64,000 bases of DNA from Lunularia cruciata (GCA_948567375.1 OX419758.1:35283001-35347000); one strand, 5' to 3'; positions 1-9,972 are shown, counted from the first letter of the stretch. A program made the numbers and translations. The notes: a model not told the origin generated them from the sequence alone.

Positions 1-1423
1 GAAATTTTACTACAAGAAGTCAAAGTGTACCTTTTGGTAGAAGAAATTACCTTCTTGGATCACAAGATCTAATCAGAGGGAATCAAGATGGAAGAGGAGG
101 AAATCAAGGCCATTACTGATTGGCCTACTCTGAAGGATGCTACAAAAGTATGGGCATTTAATGGATTGGCCAGATTTTATAGATAGTTTGTCTACTATTA
201 TGCTCATGTGATTGTACCATTGATTGACCTCTTGAAGAAGAACTTGAACTTTTAGTGGACCACCAAGCATGAAGAAGCATTCTAGAAGTTGGAACATATG
301 GTGTTTTCAAGACCCATTCTTCAACCATATGATCCTCAACTACGTTCTGTAGTTGATTTTGATGCTTCTAACTTTGCAATTGGAGTCGTGTTGAATCATG
401 AACTCCTATATGGACTGCATCCCATTGTCTTTGTGTCTCACCAACTAAATGCAACCAAAAGAAATTACTCTACCCAAGATTGGGAACAACTTGCAATGGT
501 ATATGCTACCAAGGTATGCAAGCATTACCTCTCTGGGGAAGCAAGTGATCATGCAAACTGATCACAGACCATTACTGCAACCCTTACACTTGGAAAACAT
601 GAAGAGTTAACATCATTGATGGGAAGAGCAACTCCAGAATTTTGCCATCAAACTTGAGTACAAACTAGGTAAGTTCCATGTCATCCTTGATGCCCTATCA
701 CAACAACTTGATTTGAAGTCTCTTCCTCTCATCACAATGGCAATTACAATGGTATCAATTGACTCCAAGGTCCAAAACAAGTTTTGGTCAGCTCTACAAC
801 AAGATCCCCACCTCTAGATAGTACATGGTCATCTTGCAGCATGTGAGGAGTAAAACATCTTCTCCTTCAAGGAGTGTCTTCTATTCCACAAGTACCGGAT
901 CTATGTTCCAATCAAAGGTGATCTCCGACTTGTGCGCCTTCAAGAAGCCCATGATTTACCAATTGCTGGTCACATGGGTGTGGAAAAGACATTGAGTACC
1001 CTCTAACGCCAATGGTGGTGACCCAACATAGCACAAGATGTTTGGGAGTTTGTCCAATTGTGTGAGAGTTGTCAACGCAACAAGGCTAGTAACCAAAAAC
1101 CAAGTGGACACCTTCAACCACTCTCCATTCCATCTACTCATTGGTAACATATGAGCTTAGATCTCATCACCTCCTTGCCCAAGACAAAATAGGAACACAC
1201 ATCAATTGTGGTGTTTGTGGATAAGCTTAGTAAGCAAATCCATTTGGCACCAACAATTGATATTGTGGATGCTCAAACCTTGGTACATATCTACTTTGAG
1301 AATGTATTCAAGCATCATGGGATGGCATGTGTACTCATCTTTGACTGTGATCCTTGCTTCACTAGAAATTTTTGGCAAGCACTCTTCTAGATACTCGGCA
1401 CCAAGCTTGCTTTGTTCACGGCC
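1..1423 (+). pseudogene. C4 chromovirus copy A: pol fragment (RT thumb, RNase H, integrase), decayed
   Basis: Remnant of a Ty3/gypsy pol. Conceptual translation with many stops gives an RT thumb/connection (AFNGLARFYR), an RNase H core (RSVVDFDASNFAIG at about 340-385, then HPIVFVSHQLN) and an integrase start with a GHMGVEKT-type zinc-binding region (about 968-1100) and a DKLSKQIHLAP segment (about 1220-1250). It is clearly homologous to the better-kept minus-strand C4 copy at 61.3-64.0 kb. It starts upstream of the window and is cut at 1423 by the young T1 element; the reading continues at 9232. Every domain has in-frame stops, so no function is expected. Confidence 0.9.
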
Positions 1424-2100
1424 TGTAACACCCATTTGTGCATGTGTGTGGTATTGTGATATTTAGCTTGGTATTACAAGTACTTAAGAGATATTATTTA
1501 TATAGAGATAAAGGATGGTTCTATATTAGTCATGGTTAGCTAAAGTTAGTCATAGCTAAGATAGATGGGACCTTACTTTAGAGGAAGTAGAAAAGATGAG
1601 CACCACTATTTTGGATTTTAGTGTGTTGACTTGGTATTATTCCTAGGTGTTTGGCTTTGGGGAAAGAGTTGAGAACTCTTGGGCCCGCAAGCCTTTTTGT
1701 TTTGGATTCTTCTTTAGTCCAAGGATAGCCCATGTGAAGGAATCCTTGCTTTAGTGGTTGGGTCAAGATAAGGGGAATATGCCCATGTGAATGGATATTC
1801 CTTTCTACTTTTTGACTTTACTTGACTTTTAGTCTAGTAACTTGAGTTACTACGGTAATTAGTAACTTTGGTACGTAACTATTTCACAAGTATATAAACA
1901 AGGAGTGAGGAGGTACTCATCATCCTTTCATTTGCAACTATCTCTCTCTCATTGAGTTCTCTAGTGAGCAATGTCTTGAGTCTTGGAGTGTTAGCCTTGG
2001 AGGAGTATGATGGAGTTGGGGTTCCATGCCTTCTTAGTCCATGGTGCGCTACCATAATAGCCATCAGAGGTTCATCCTGAGTGAGAGACAGGCCGGCTCA
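1424..2100 (+). repeat. 5' LTR of young T1
   Basis: Starts TGTAACACCC and ends near GGCCGGCTCA. Same length and, by eye, same sequence as 8555-9231. The true end may be 1-2 nt further (5' copy continues CA, 3' copy AA, solo LTR TA). It carries its own TATA box. Short ORFs inside it, repeated in the 3' LTR, are not supported as genes. Confidence 0.95.
1891..1898 (+). promoter_or_regulatory. Probable TATA box in T1 5' LTR
   Basis: TATATAAA in a moderately AT-rich context about 205 bp before the LTR end, a normal place for the U3 promoter of a plant LTR retrotransposon. The same box recurs in the 3' LTR, and a duplicated version is seen in the 31.5-32.2 kb copy. Confidence 0.6.
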
Positions 2101-2106
2101 CATTTT

Positions 2107-2123
2107 TGGTTCCGTTGCCGGGA
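2107..2123 (+). other. Primer-binding site of T1 (tRNA-Asp-like)
   Basis: TGGTTCCGTTGCCGGGA begins 4-6 nt after the LTR end. It resembles the Asp-tRNA 3'-end complement used by many plant Tat/Athila elements, with two differences in the first half. A degraded version is recognisable at the equivalent place in the minus-strand copy (about 31466-31482). Confidence 0.7.
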
Positions 2124-2143
2124 CCTCTCTAGAAGGCAAGATA

Positions 2144-2314
2144 ATGTTCCGCGTCCAATTCTACATTAGGCAGAAGGAGGCTATGAGAGCTCACTTGGAG
2201 AGAACATTAGGAGAGGAGAGGGCTGAACTTATGTTAGAGAACCAAGATCCATTTGTATACCCTGTAGTTCATTATGATGTCTTTGAGGTGATTTTGTACA
2301 TCTTGTACACATGA
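2144..2314 (+). CDS. T1 leader small ORF A (56 aa), member of a new-looking small-protein family
   Basis: ATG-initiated ORF of 56 residues in the untranslated leader, 21 nt after the primer-binding site. It aligns without gaps to ORF B of the same leader (3439-3603): shared MR, TLG, PFV-x-P, and a YILY end. It also aligns across lineages with ORF C of chromovirus C2 (36416-36637) through a MR...L...G..E core and the PVV-x-YD...YIL tail. I recognise no database family, zinc motif or membrane segment; the protein looks small, mixed-charge and globular. The decayed T1 copy at 31.1-31.5 kb keeps the same reading with two or three stops. Its role is unknown; an accessory or leader-regulatory peptide is inference. 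Confidence 0.6.
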   Translation: MFRVQFYIRQKEAMRAHLERTLGEERAELMLENQDPFVYPVVHYDVFEVILYILYT

Positions 2315-2801
2315 GAGGAATTGGAGAGATTGTGTGAGGTGGATTGCAGATTTTGGGGATTAAGGTGATTTTGGGCAAAATCTCAAGTTTGAGATCTGGA
2401 CTTGAGATTTCTACACATGATAGCTTGGGTTATCTTTCAGTTAGCACACTTGAAATTATTGAGAGAGCTTCTATGCGCACTGGGCTAGAATTTTTGAAAG
2501 TTGATAGGGTAAAGTGCTCCCGCAACTGCATGCTCTCTGGAAAATTGTACAGAGTCTGCCATTTCTTCAATTTTTAGTGAATTGTCCTGAAAATTTCCAA
2601 GAAAATTCAGTGCATTGTATCCTACCTGGTGCCACAAAAATTAGAGAGAGATCATTTTTGCGCAGTGCGTTATGAGTTTTTGAAGTGAGGGGGGTGGTTT
2701 TCAGACCAAATCTGAAATATGGGTGCTGAATAGAAAGGTGTCTAGGCCAAATGGCTCAATGAAAAGATCTAAAATTTTGCAGGGAGGGACGCCCTAGAGT
2801 T
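2315..2801 (+). other. T1 leader between small ORF A and CCHC ORF; no gene seen
   Basis: Roughly 490 bp of untranslated leader. Homologous sequence lies in the minus-strand T1 copy on both sides of the inserted C2 (19190-19558 and 31100-31250), which proves that those two blocks were once joined. I see no convincing coding frame, RNA gene or repeat inside it. Confidence 0.6.
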
Positions 2802-3436
2802 GTGATCAAGTGTGGAAAAGTTCAAAGGACTGTGACATATTCGTTGGGAGATTTGAGTGACATTGTGAGGAAGGGTCAATTCTGCAGAGTGGAGATCTCA
2901 TGCATGAGAAGTTTGAGATCAACAAAAAGTATGTTTGAGTGTTTAGATTCATCTTTGGGAACATGGAGGGTCATCAAGAGTGGAAATTGAGATTATGCAA
3001 GGTTCCCCAAGGGTTTGAGGTGATTGTAGGGGTGGATTTGAGGAAAAGAGAGTTTACAATAGAATTTGAAGAGAGTGTTGAGAGGATCCAAAAACCTACA
3101 CCACTTGGAGGAAAGAGTGAGTCTAAGTGCTTTCTATGTGGAGAGAAGGGACATAAGGCAAGTTCATGTCCATTAACCTTTGAGAGCAAGAGATTGAGGG
3201 AAAGGAGAGGCTTACTTGACTTGGGTTTGCATGTTGGACCTTCTTCACCAAGATTGGGAGGGAGAAGATCTAAGACCAAGGAATTGTGTGAGGTTTGTGG
3301 AGTTGAAGGACTTCCAAAAGGACATGAGTGTAGTGGAGTAAAAGCACTTTTGGAAACTTTGGTGAAGGATCTTGGAGAGAGTCTTAGTACAGCTACAGAA
3401 ATACTACCACCTTCATCAGCTAGTTCTCAAGATTAG
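2802..3436 (+). pseudogene. T1 extra upstream ORF with CCHC zinc knuckle (one frameshift)
   Basis: An additional ORF between LTR and gag. The downstream frame (about 2950-3436, stop TAG) has a Gag-type zinc knuckle CFLCGEKGHKASSC (about 3128-3169) and a second Cys/His cluster CEVCGVEGLPKGHEC (about 3287-3333), suggesting RNA or DNA binding. An upstream segment in another frame (about 2802-2950) is clearly part of the same protein: both frames are conserved in the copy at 18641-19188. The frame change falls in a short T run near 2950 whose length differs between the copies, so either independent slippage damaged both or frameshifting is used. No in-frame ATG obviously starts the downstream frame. 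Its stop is 2 nt before the ATG of small ORF B. Confidence 0.6.
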
Positions 3437-3438
3437 TG

Positions 3439-3603
3439 ATGGAGATAATCTTTCAACTTATGGATAAACTATCCATGAGAGTTAGATTAATATGCACTCT
3501 AGGATTTGATGTTGCTATAGAAATCTTGGAGCAACCTGAACCTTTTGTGTTCCCTAGAGTGGATTATTCTCAGATGGTGTTAGTCATGTATATACTCTAT
3601 TAG
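3439..3603 (+). CDS. T1 leader small ORF B (54 aa), paralogue of ORF A
   Basis: ATG ORF of 54 residues, 2 nt after the CCHC ORF stop and 76 nt before the gag ATG. It matches ORF A along its whole length without gaps (MR, TLG, PFV, P-x-V-x-Y, YILY). The minus-strand T1 copy has the same ORF at 18425-18589 with exactly the same 165-nt length and no indel. Comparing the two by eye, about 7 codons differ silently and about 11 change or stop, fewer replacements than neutral decay would give. A third, truncated copy (57040-57155, minus) still ends in the same YILY-stop. Function unknown. Confidence 0.65.
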   Translation: MEIIFQLMDKLSMRVRLICTLGFDVAIEILEQPEPFVFPRVDYSQMVLVMYILY

Positions 3604-3679
3604 TAATAGAGTGAGAGAAAAGAAAAGAGAAAAAAAAAAAAATAGAGTAAGAGAAAAAGAAAGATAGTGAGGGGTTAAG

Positions 3680-6600
3680 ATGGGGAAACTTCCGGTTTTC
3701 TTTGGCAAGGATGGAGAAGATGTGGAGGCCTTTGTGAGAGACTTCAAGAGAGCTTGCATAGGAAACAATGAGAGGAGGAAGAATGAGTGGGCCTCATTAT
3801 TACCAGATTTCTTTGAGGATGCAGCACTTACATGGTATGAGTCAGAATACCAAAAGAGAGAGAGGAGAGAGGGGGAAGAGGAGTCTTGGGAGACTTTGAC
3901 TTCAGCACTCATTGAGAACTTTCTTCCTGATGAGAGTTATGAGAGATTGATGAATGAGGTTACATTTCTCAAGCAAGGAGATGGAGAGAAAGTGAGGGTC
4001 TATGTGGAAAGAGTGGAAAAGTTGGAGTCCAGATTTCGCATAGTGTTGAGGAAGGGTGGGGATGATGTGGAGACTACAATGATTGGCATAGGGGCCATGC
4101 TCACCAAGAATTTTGTGGGAGGATTGAGACCACAAATTAGAAGCAAGGTGAGATATGAGAAACCTTCTTCCAAGGTTGAAGCTATCAAGATCGCAATTCG
4201 TATGGAGGAGAGTTTGGAAGGGGATGAGAGTGATTTGGTGGTGAAGGAGGTTGTGCATCCTCCTCAAGGCTACAAGTATGGTGGAACTTCTGATACTTTG
4301 GTGACAAGGGTTGCACCACAAGTAGTAGTTGCTCCAATTCTTGCACCTCCACCAAAAGATCCACTCCAAACCATCACAGAACAACTTGCGGATCTCAAGA
4401 TCAATGTGGTGCAACTATGGGAGAAGAGAGAGGTGGATCAGAATGTAGGGAGAGGACCTAGGAGTTATGGAAACTATCCATATAGAGGAGGCCAACCAGC
4501 CAACAATTTCAATGATAGAAATTGTTTTGGTTGTGGAGGAAGAGGCCATATCCAAAGGAATTGCCCAAATTCCACTTACCATGGAGGAAGGGGTTATGAG
4601 GGAGCCAATAGAGGGAAAGAGGGAGGTAGTGAAACCCAAGTGGCTCCTAATCCCAACAAAGGTAAGGGGATAGCATCCATAGATGTGGTTGAGAGCAAGT
4701 ATGAGAAGGGAGAGTGCTCAAACTCCAAGGGTCTTAATTTGGAGCTTTTGGCACAAGAGAAGAAGAGAGCTCGTTTTGCAGAGGATGTTCACTCTTCTCA
4801 AGGATTTACTTCAAGCAAGGATACTCCTATGTCTACTAGGAGCACTCGTACCTCAACACCATCAACAACAAAGACTCCAAGGAAGAAGTTGGGGATGGAG
4901 GACTTCTTGATCTCAAAGCAACAATGGAACTACAATGTGTTGGAGGATGTTGGTAGTCACAAGGCTAACATCACAGTGGGCCAATTAATTGCTTTGAACC
5001 CTACCTTGAGAAAGGAGCTTAGAGGTGGTTTGAGTTCTACAAAGAGCAAAAAGAAGAAGAAGGCAAAAGTTCCAGTATCAATGGGGGTGGTGGATGCCAA
5101 GCCAGCACCATGGGAGGCTTGTGAATATGCCTCCAAGATTGATGTGAGAGTGAATGGTCACAACATCAAGGATGCATTGGTTGATGGAGGATCAGCAGTG
5201 AATGCCATGTCAGAAAGGTTGATGAAGAAGTTGGGTATGATACCCTCAAGACCTTCAACATTTGTGGTGAGCATGGCAAACAAGCAACAAGTTCGACCAG
5301 TAGGGGTGATGGATAAGGTGGTAGTTTCAGTTATGGGAGTTCAAAATCTCATGACTTTCCAAGTCTTGAAAGATTCAAGCTATGACTTACTTCTTGGGAG
5401 GCCATGGTTGAGAGCAGCACGCACAACTGATCGATGGCACAAAGGGTACTTGAAGATTGGGCCATCAAACCATAGAGTCACTGTTCCTGTGACTAACACC
5501 ACCAACACTTCACATTCAGATACCCCATCTTCTGATTATTGGGAATCTGATTCTGAAGGAGGAGCTTCAGGTGTGGACACAAGCATGGAAGAGGAGACTT
5601 CCACGGAGGAGGATGAATCTGAATCTGATTCAGATGTGTATCCTTTGTGTGCTATGGATTTTGCACCTAAGCCAGAGGTTTTGAAGGACCCAAATAAATC
5701 ACCATTGACACTTGAGGAGGTAGAGAGAAGGTTATCTACCCTCAAGTATGGCCCAAATGTTACCAAGGAGGAGAAGGTGAGATTTGAGGAGATTTTCCGC
5801 AAGTTCATCCATGTGTTTGCTTTTAGTTACAAGGATTTGAAGGAAGTCACCTTGGAGGAGCACAAGATAGAGGTGGAGTCACATGCAAGACCAATCCGCC
5901 AAAAGCAACGTCGCATTAGCCCACCAATATCTTTGGTTGTGAAGGAGGAGATTGATAAGCTCAAGGAGGCTGGATTTATCTTTGAGGTGGAGAATTCAGA
6001 ATGGGTGTCTCCAATTGTCATTGTGAAGAAAAAGAATGGCAAGCTTCGGGTATGTGTGGATTACAAGAAGCTCAATGCTGTTACCAAGAAGGACTACTAC
6101 CCATTGCCATTCATTGATGAGATCTTGGAGGAGGTTGCAGGTCATGAGAGGTACAGTTTTGGAGATGGTTATAGTGGATATAACCAAATCAAGATTGCAC
6201 CAGAGCATCAACAACTCACCACATTCACCACACCTTGGGGAACTTACGCTTTCAAGGTCATGCCTTTTGGGCTTTGCAATGCTCCAGCCACATTCCACTG
6301 GTTCATGAACAAGGTATTTGAACCTTTCATTGGGAAATTTGTGAGAGATTTCATTGATGACTTTTGTGTCTATGGGAGCAAGGAGGAGCACTTTGAGCAC
6401 CTAATCAAAGTCTTGCAACGCTTGGATGAGGCAAATGCATCACTCAACCCAGAGAAGTGCATTTTTGGATGTGAAGAAGGTCTACTTTTGGGGCACATCA
6501 TCTCCAAGGATGGAATAGCAGTTGATCCTGAGAAGGTGAGGAAAATCTCAGACCTTCCATTCCCTTCAAGCTTGACAAAGTTACGCCAATTCTTGGGAAT

Positions 6601-6973
6601 GGTTGGGTACTATAAGAGGTTCATCTTCTCATTTTCCAACAAGGCTTATGCATTGACCATCTACATGAAGAAGGGTGTAGATTACATGGTGATTTTGGAA
6701 GACAAGGAGGCTCTCAAAGCTTTTGAGGAGCTCAAGCAATCCCTTGTTGTAGCTCCAATTCTTGCTAAACCTGATTGGAGTAAACCTTTCATCCTCTACA
6801 CTGATGCTTCTAATGTAGCTATAGGATGCACTCTTAGTCAATTAGACCAAGATGGGCATGATCATCCAATAGCTTATGCTAGTAGGCAGATGGTTTCAGC
6901 AGAGAAGAACTACTCTATCACAGAGAGAGAAGGGTTGGCAGTGATCTTTGGTCTCAAGAAGTTTAGACACTAG
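3680..6973 (+). CDS. T1 gag-pol, first part: Gag, protease, RT, start of RNase H (ends at premature TAG)
   Basis: Open frame of 1097 codons. Gag capsid-like region at about residues 5-200; zinc knuckle CFGCGGRGHIQRNC at about 282-295; low-complexity Ser/Thr linker; aspartic protease with VDGGSAVN (Asp about 502) and DLLLGRPWL; an acidic Ser/Glu/Asp stretch near 640-680; reverse transcriptase with SPIVIVKKKNGKLRVCVDY, VMPFGLCNAPATF and the catalytic FIDD at about 891-894; then RNase H with its first Asp at about 1042 (LYTDAS). The start ATG is the first of the frame and precedes all domains. Translation stops at TAG 6971-6973 inside RNase H, and the same frame runs on from 6974. The copy at 52.6-53.1 kb has a tyrosine codon at this point, so the stop is a recent point mutation rather than a programmed site. 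Confidence 0.92.
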   Translation: MGKLPVFFGKDGEDVEAFVRDFKRACIGNNERRKNEWASLLPDFFEDAALTWYESEYQKRERREGEEESWETLTSALIENFLPDESYERLMNEVTFLKQGDGEKVRVYVERVEKLESRFRIVLRKGGDDVETTMIGIGAMLTKNFVGGLRPQIRSKVRYEKPSSKVEAIKIAIRMEESLEGDESDLVVKEVVHPPQGYKYGGTSDTLVTRVAPQVVVAPILAPPPKDPLQTITEQLADLKINVVQLWEKREVDQNVGRGPRSYGNYPYRGGQPANNFNDRNCFGCGGRGHIQRNCPNSTYHGGRGYEGANRGKEGGSETQVAPNPNKGKGIASIDVVESKYEKGECSNSKGLNLELLAQEKKRARFAEDVHSSQGFTSSKDTPMSTRSTRTSTPSTTKTPRKKLGMEDFLISKQQWNYNVLEDVGSHKANITVGQLIALNPTLRKELRGGLSSTKSKKKKKAKVPVSMGVVDAKPAPWEACEYASKIDVRVNGHNIKDALVDGGSAVNAMSERLMKKLGMIPSRPSTFVVSMANKQQVRPVGVMDKVVVSVMGVQNLMTFQVLKDSSYDLLLGRPWLRAARTTDRWHKGYLKIGPSNHRVTVPVTNTTNTSHSDTPSSDYWESDSEGGASGVDTSMEEETSTEEDESESDSDVYPLCAMDFAPKPEVLKDPNKSPLTLEEVERRLSTLKYGPNVTKEEKVRFEEIFRKFIHVFAFSYKDLKEVTLEEHKIEVESHARPIRQKQRRISPPISLVVKEEIDKLKEAGFIFEVENSEWVSPIVIVKKKNGKLRVCVDYKKLNAVTKKDYYPLPFIDEILEEVAGHERYSFGDGYSGYNQIKIAPEHQQLTTFTTPWGTYAFKVMPFGLCNAPATFHWFMNKVFEPFIGKFVRDFIDDFCVYGSKEEHFEHLIKVLQRLDEANASLNPEKCIFGCEEGLLLGHIISKDGIAVDPEKVRKISDLPFPSSLTKLRQFLGMVGYYKRFIFSFSNKAYALTIYMKKGVDYMVILEDKEALKAFEELKQSLVVAPILAKPDWSKPFILYTDASNVAIGCTLSQLDQDGHDHPIAYASRQMVSAEKNYSITEREGLAVIFGLKKFRH

Positions 6974-8506
6974 TTGATTGGAGGGAAAGCCACAATTGTC
7001 ACGGATCACAAGGCTTTGAAGTACATCTTCAACAAGCCTAATGTTGAAGGGAGACTAGCAAGGTGGATGATTCTCTTTTCTGAGTATGACTACACAATTG
7101 AGGATAGGCCAGGAAAGAAACATGCAAATGCTGATTTGTTATCTAGAGCCTATGATCATGATGGAGATGAGCCAGTAGATGATTCCTTCCCGGATGAGGA
7201 GCTCATGACAATCTCAGTCACTCAAGAGGTTCCAATGGAGTACAAGGAGATTGTGGATTTTGTGACAAGAGGTAACTATCCAGAAGGGATGCATGCTAGG
7301 GAGAGGAAGGCCCTTGCAGCAAGATCTAGACCTTACACAATGGTGGATGATATTCTTTTTCACCAAGGAGCAGATGGTCTACTTCGAAGAGCAGTGGGTA
7401 AGGAAGAGTCTATCCTACTCATAAAGGAGTTTCATGAAGGTTTAGTATGTGGAGGACACTTTGCAGGAAAGGTGACTGCTTTCAAGATTCTAGATGCAGG
7501 TTACCATTGGAGAGGGATTTTCAAGGATTGTCTTGATTATTGCAAAACTTGTCATGTTTGTCAAGCTTTTGCTAGAAAGTCTACATCCACTCCACCACTT
7601 AGATCAATTCCATTGCTAGGACCCTTTGAGAAGTGGGGAATTGATTTTGTAGGACCTCTCAATAGAACCCCAAGGAACAATCGGTACATTGTGGTAGTTA
7701 CTGATTACCTTACCAAGTGGGTTGAGGCTAGACCATTGAGGGACAAGAATGAAGATGAAGTGGGTAGATTTCTTTATGAACGCATTATCACTAGGTTTGG
7801 ATGCCCTTTGGAGTTGGTTTCTGATAGAGGAGGAGAGTTTACAGGAAGCATTACTACAGCCATGCTACGACATTTCTCTATCACACATAGAGTAACTACA
7901 TCCTATAAGCCAAATTCCAATGGCTTGGCAGAGAGAACCAATCAGACCTTGTGCATGATGTTGGCCAAAGATGCAGAAATGGAGGGGGCTAAACATCATT
8001 GGGACAAGAGGATTCATGCAGTTTTGTGGGAGTATAGGACAACCATGAAGACTTCCACTGGATATTCTCCATTCCAATTGGTGTATGGTATTGAGTCTAC
8101 CTTACCTATTCACTTTGATCTTCCTACCTTCCAAAGCATTCATAGGAGATTGAAGAAAGCACAAGGAAGTGATGCAGGGAAGTCAAGGAAGGATCAACTC
8201 ATGGAGTTGGAAGAGGCAAGAGCCGTTGCTATGGTTCGAGTGGAGCAAGCCCAAAGGAAACAAAAGGAGAGCTATGACAAGAGGCAAGGCAAGAAGAAGG
8301 TGGAGCCTTTCAAAGAAGGTGATTGGGTAATGTTGTTTGATTCCATTCGATTCAAGAGAGTGCAAAAGAAGTTTTTGCCTAAGTACTTTGGACCTTTCAT
8401 AGTAGAGAAGGTGTGGGGCAATTACACCTATGATCTCAAGGAGTTGGGAGGAAGACACTTTGATAGGATTAACCATGATAAGTTGAAGATGTACCATAGA
8501 AGGTAG
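6974..8506 (+). pseudogene. T1 gag-pol, second part: RNase H end and integrase (in frame after the TAG)
   Basis: 510 codons directly in frame with the preceding ORF; no start of its own is expected. The RNase H remainder (DHKALKYIF) and linker are followed by the integrase HHCC zinc domain (HEGLVCGGH ... CKTCHVC, about 7430-7565). The catalytic triad is Asp 7643, Asp 7823 and Glu 7931, giving D-x59-D-x35-E, the canonical spacing. The C-terminal domain has the GPF-type motif (PKYFGPFIVEKV, about 8379-8415). No chromodomain follows. Stop TAG at 8504-8506, 48 bp before the 3' LTR. Chemically intact, but expressed only if the TAG is read through or the protein is supplied by another copy. Confidence 0.9.
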
Positions 8507-8540
8507 AGAGACCTTCACTTTGAGGACAAAGTGAAAACTT

Positions 8541-8554
8541 AGTCCGGGGGTAAA
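8541..8554 (+). other. T1 polypurine tract
   Basis: AGTCCGGGGGTAAA lies directly before the TGTAAC of the 3' LTR, the site where plus-strand DNA synthesis starts. The G run is typical of plant gypsy elements. Confidence 0.75.
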
Positions 8555-9231
8555 TGTAACACCCATTTGTGCATGTGTGTGGTATTGTGATATTTAGCTT
8601 GGTATTACAAGTACTTAAGAGATATTATTTATATAGAGATAAAGGATGGTTCTATATTAGTCATGGTTAGCTAAAGTTAGTCATAGCTAAGATAGATGGG
8701 ACCTTACTTTAGAGGAAGTAGAAAAGATGAGCACCACTATTTTGGATTTTAGTGTGTTGACTTGGTATTATTCCTAGGTGTTTGGCTTTGGGGAAAGAGT
8801 TGAGAACTCTTGGGCCCGCAAGCCTTTTTGTTTTGGATTCTTCTTTAGTCCAAGGATAGCCCATGTGAAGGAATCCTTGCTTTAGTGGTTGGGTCAAGAT
8901 AAGGGGAATATGCCCATGTGAATGGATATTCCTTTCTACTTTTTGACTTTACTTGACTTTTAGTCTAGTAACTTGAGTTACTACGGTAATTAGTAACTTT
9001 GGTACGTAACTATTTCACAAGTATATAAACAAGGAGTGAGGAGGTACTCATCATCCTTTCATTTGCAACTATCTCTCTCTCATTGAGTTCTCTAGTGAGC
9101 AATGTCTTGAGTCTTGGAGTGTTAGCCTTGGAGGAGTATGATGGAGTTGGGGTTCCATGCCTTCTTAGTCCATGGTGCGCTACCATAATAGCCATCAGAG
9201 GTTCATCCTGAGTGAGAGACAGGCCGGCTCA
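8555..9231 (+). repeat. 3' LTR of young T1
   Basis: 677 bp, identical by eye to 1424-2100. Directly followed by AAGGCC and the interrupted C4 integrase. Confidence 0.95.
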
Positions 9232-9972
9232 AAGGCCTATCATCCTCAAATTGATGGACAAATTGAATGTGCAAAGCACATCTTGGAAGATATATTTTGT
9301 GCTTCTGTAAACATTCACCATACCGTTTAGAATGAATATCTTGTAGCTGTGGAGTTTGCATACAATAATTCTGAACAAGCAAGCACCAGATTTTCTCCTT
9401 TCTTTCTTAATTTTGGCTAAGACCCACTTGTTCTAGATTCCTTTCTTGCTCTTCCTCCATCTCATGTGCTTCATACTTCTGCCTTCTTGACCAACATCTC
9501 CCAATCCCTCCAACAAGCCAAATCTCATCTCCTTGTTGCTCAAAATTGGTAGAAACACTATGCGGATCACCATTGTTGTCGTCTCAGCTTTCAAGTTGGT
9601 GATAAGGTCATGCTCTTATCCAATAACCTCCCTCTCCCACTTGATGCCCAAGTTTGTAACCTTGCCCCTTATTGGATAGGACCCTTTGATGTCACCTAAA
9701 TTGATTCTCCTATTGCTTATTTACTTGCCTTACCTTGCCATATGCGCATCCATCCTATCTTTCATGTTTCCAAGTTGAAACCCTTTGTTCCTAACCCATA
9801 TTCTTTCTCCTCTTGAGTCCAACCTCCTCCTCCTTTTGTCCCTATCAATGATCATGAAGAGAACAAAGTTGATCTTATACTCTCATGTCACCACATCCAA
9901 CACGGCCGCCAACAACATATAGAGTACAAGGTCCTTTAGAAGGCTATCCTCTTCATGATGCCACATGGGAAC
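9232..9972 (+). pseudogene. C4 copy A: integrase C-terminus and first half of chromodomain, decayed
   Basis: Continuation of the pol fragment at 1-1423. Translation with stops reads AYHPQIDGQIE, AYNNSEQAST, the GDKVML and YWIGPFDV integrase C-terminal signatures, HVSKLKPFVPNP, then the first half of a chromodomain (EYKVL at about 9920-9940). It is interrupted within the chromodomain tryptophan region by a solo LTR (9973-10664); the other side continues at 10665. Best compared with 61.38-62.1 kb on the minus strand. Confidence 0.85.

Larger units (their letters stand above)
1424..9231 (+). mobile_element. T1: full-length, very young Ty3/gypsy (OTA/Tat-Athila-like) retrotransposon
   Basis: Complete LTR retrotransposon of about 7.8 kb: 5' LTR, primer-binding site, leader with small ORFs, gag-pol, polypurine tract, 3' LTR. 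By eye the two 677-bp LTRs show no difference, so insertion is recent. It lies inside the integrase of an older C4 copy; joining 1423 to about 9234 restores the order seen in the other C4 copy (a CACGGCCTATC-type site). Target duplication is 4-5 bp (cGGCC left, aGGCC right); LTR ends are uncertain by 1-2 nt. An FIDD rather than YxDD RT motif, a DGGSA protease and no chromodomain point to the OTA clade rather than a chromovirus; this assignment is inference. One TAG in RNase H (6971-6973) breaks an otherwise open gag-pol. Confidence 0.95.

Noticed and set aside
1578-1766. Identical 62-aa ORF on minus in both T1 LTRs (also 8709-8897)
   Set aside because: Identity only reflects identical LTRs; the ORF is antisense to the promoter region and lacks conserved features in diverged copies beyond DNA similarity.
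5996-6400. 134-codon ORF on minus opposite T1 RT
   Set aside because: Antisense shadow of a strongly coding region.
6971-6973. TAG as a programmed readthrough signal between gag and pol
   Set aside because: It lies inside RNase H, not at the gag/pol border, and another copy has tyrosine there; a point mutation is simpler.
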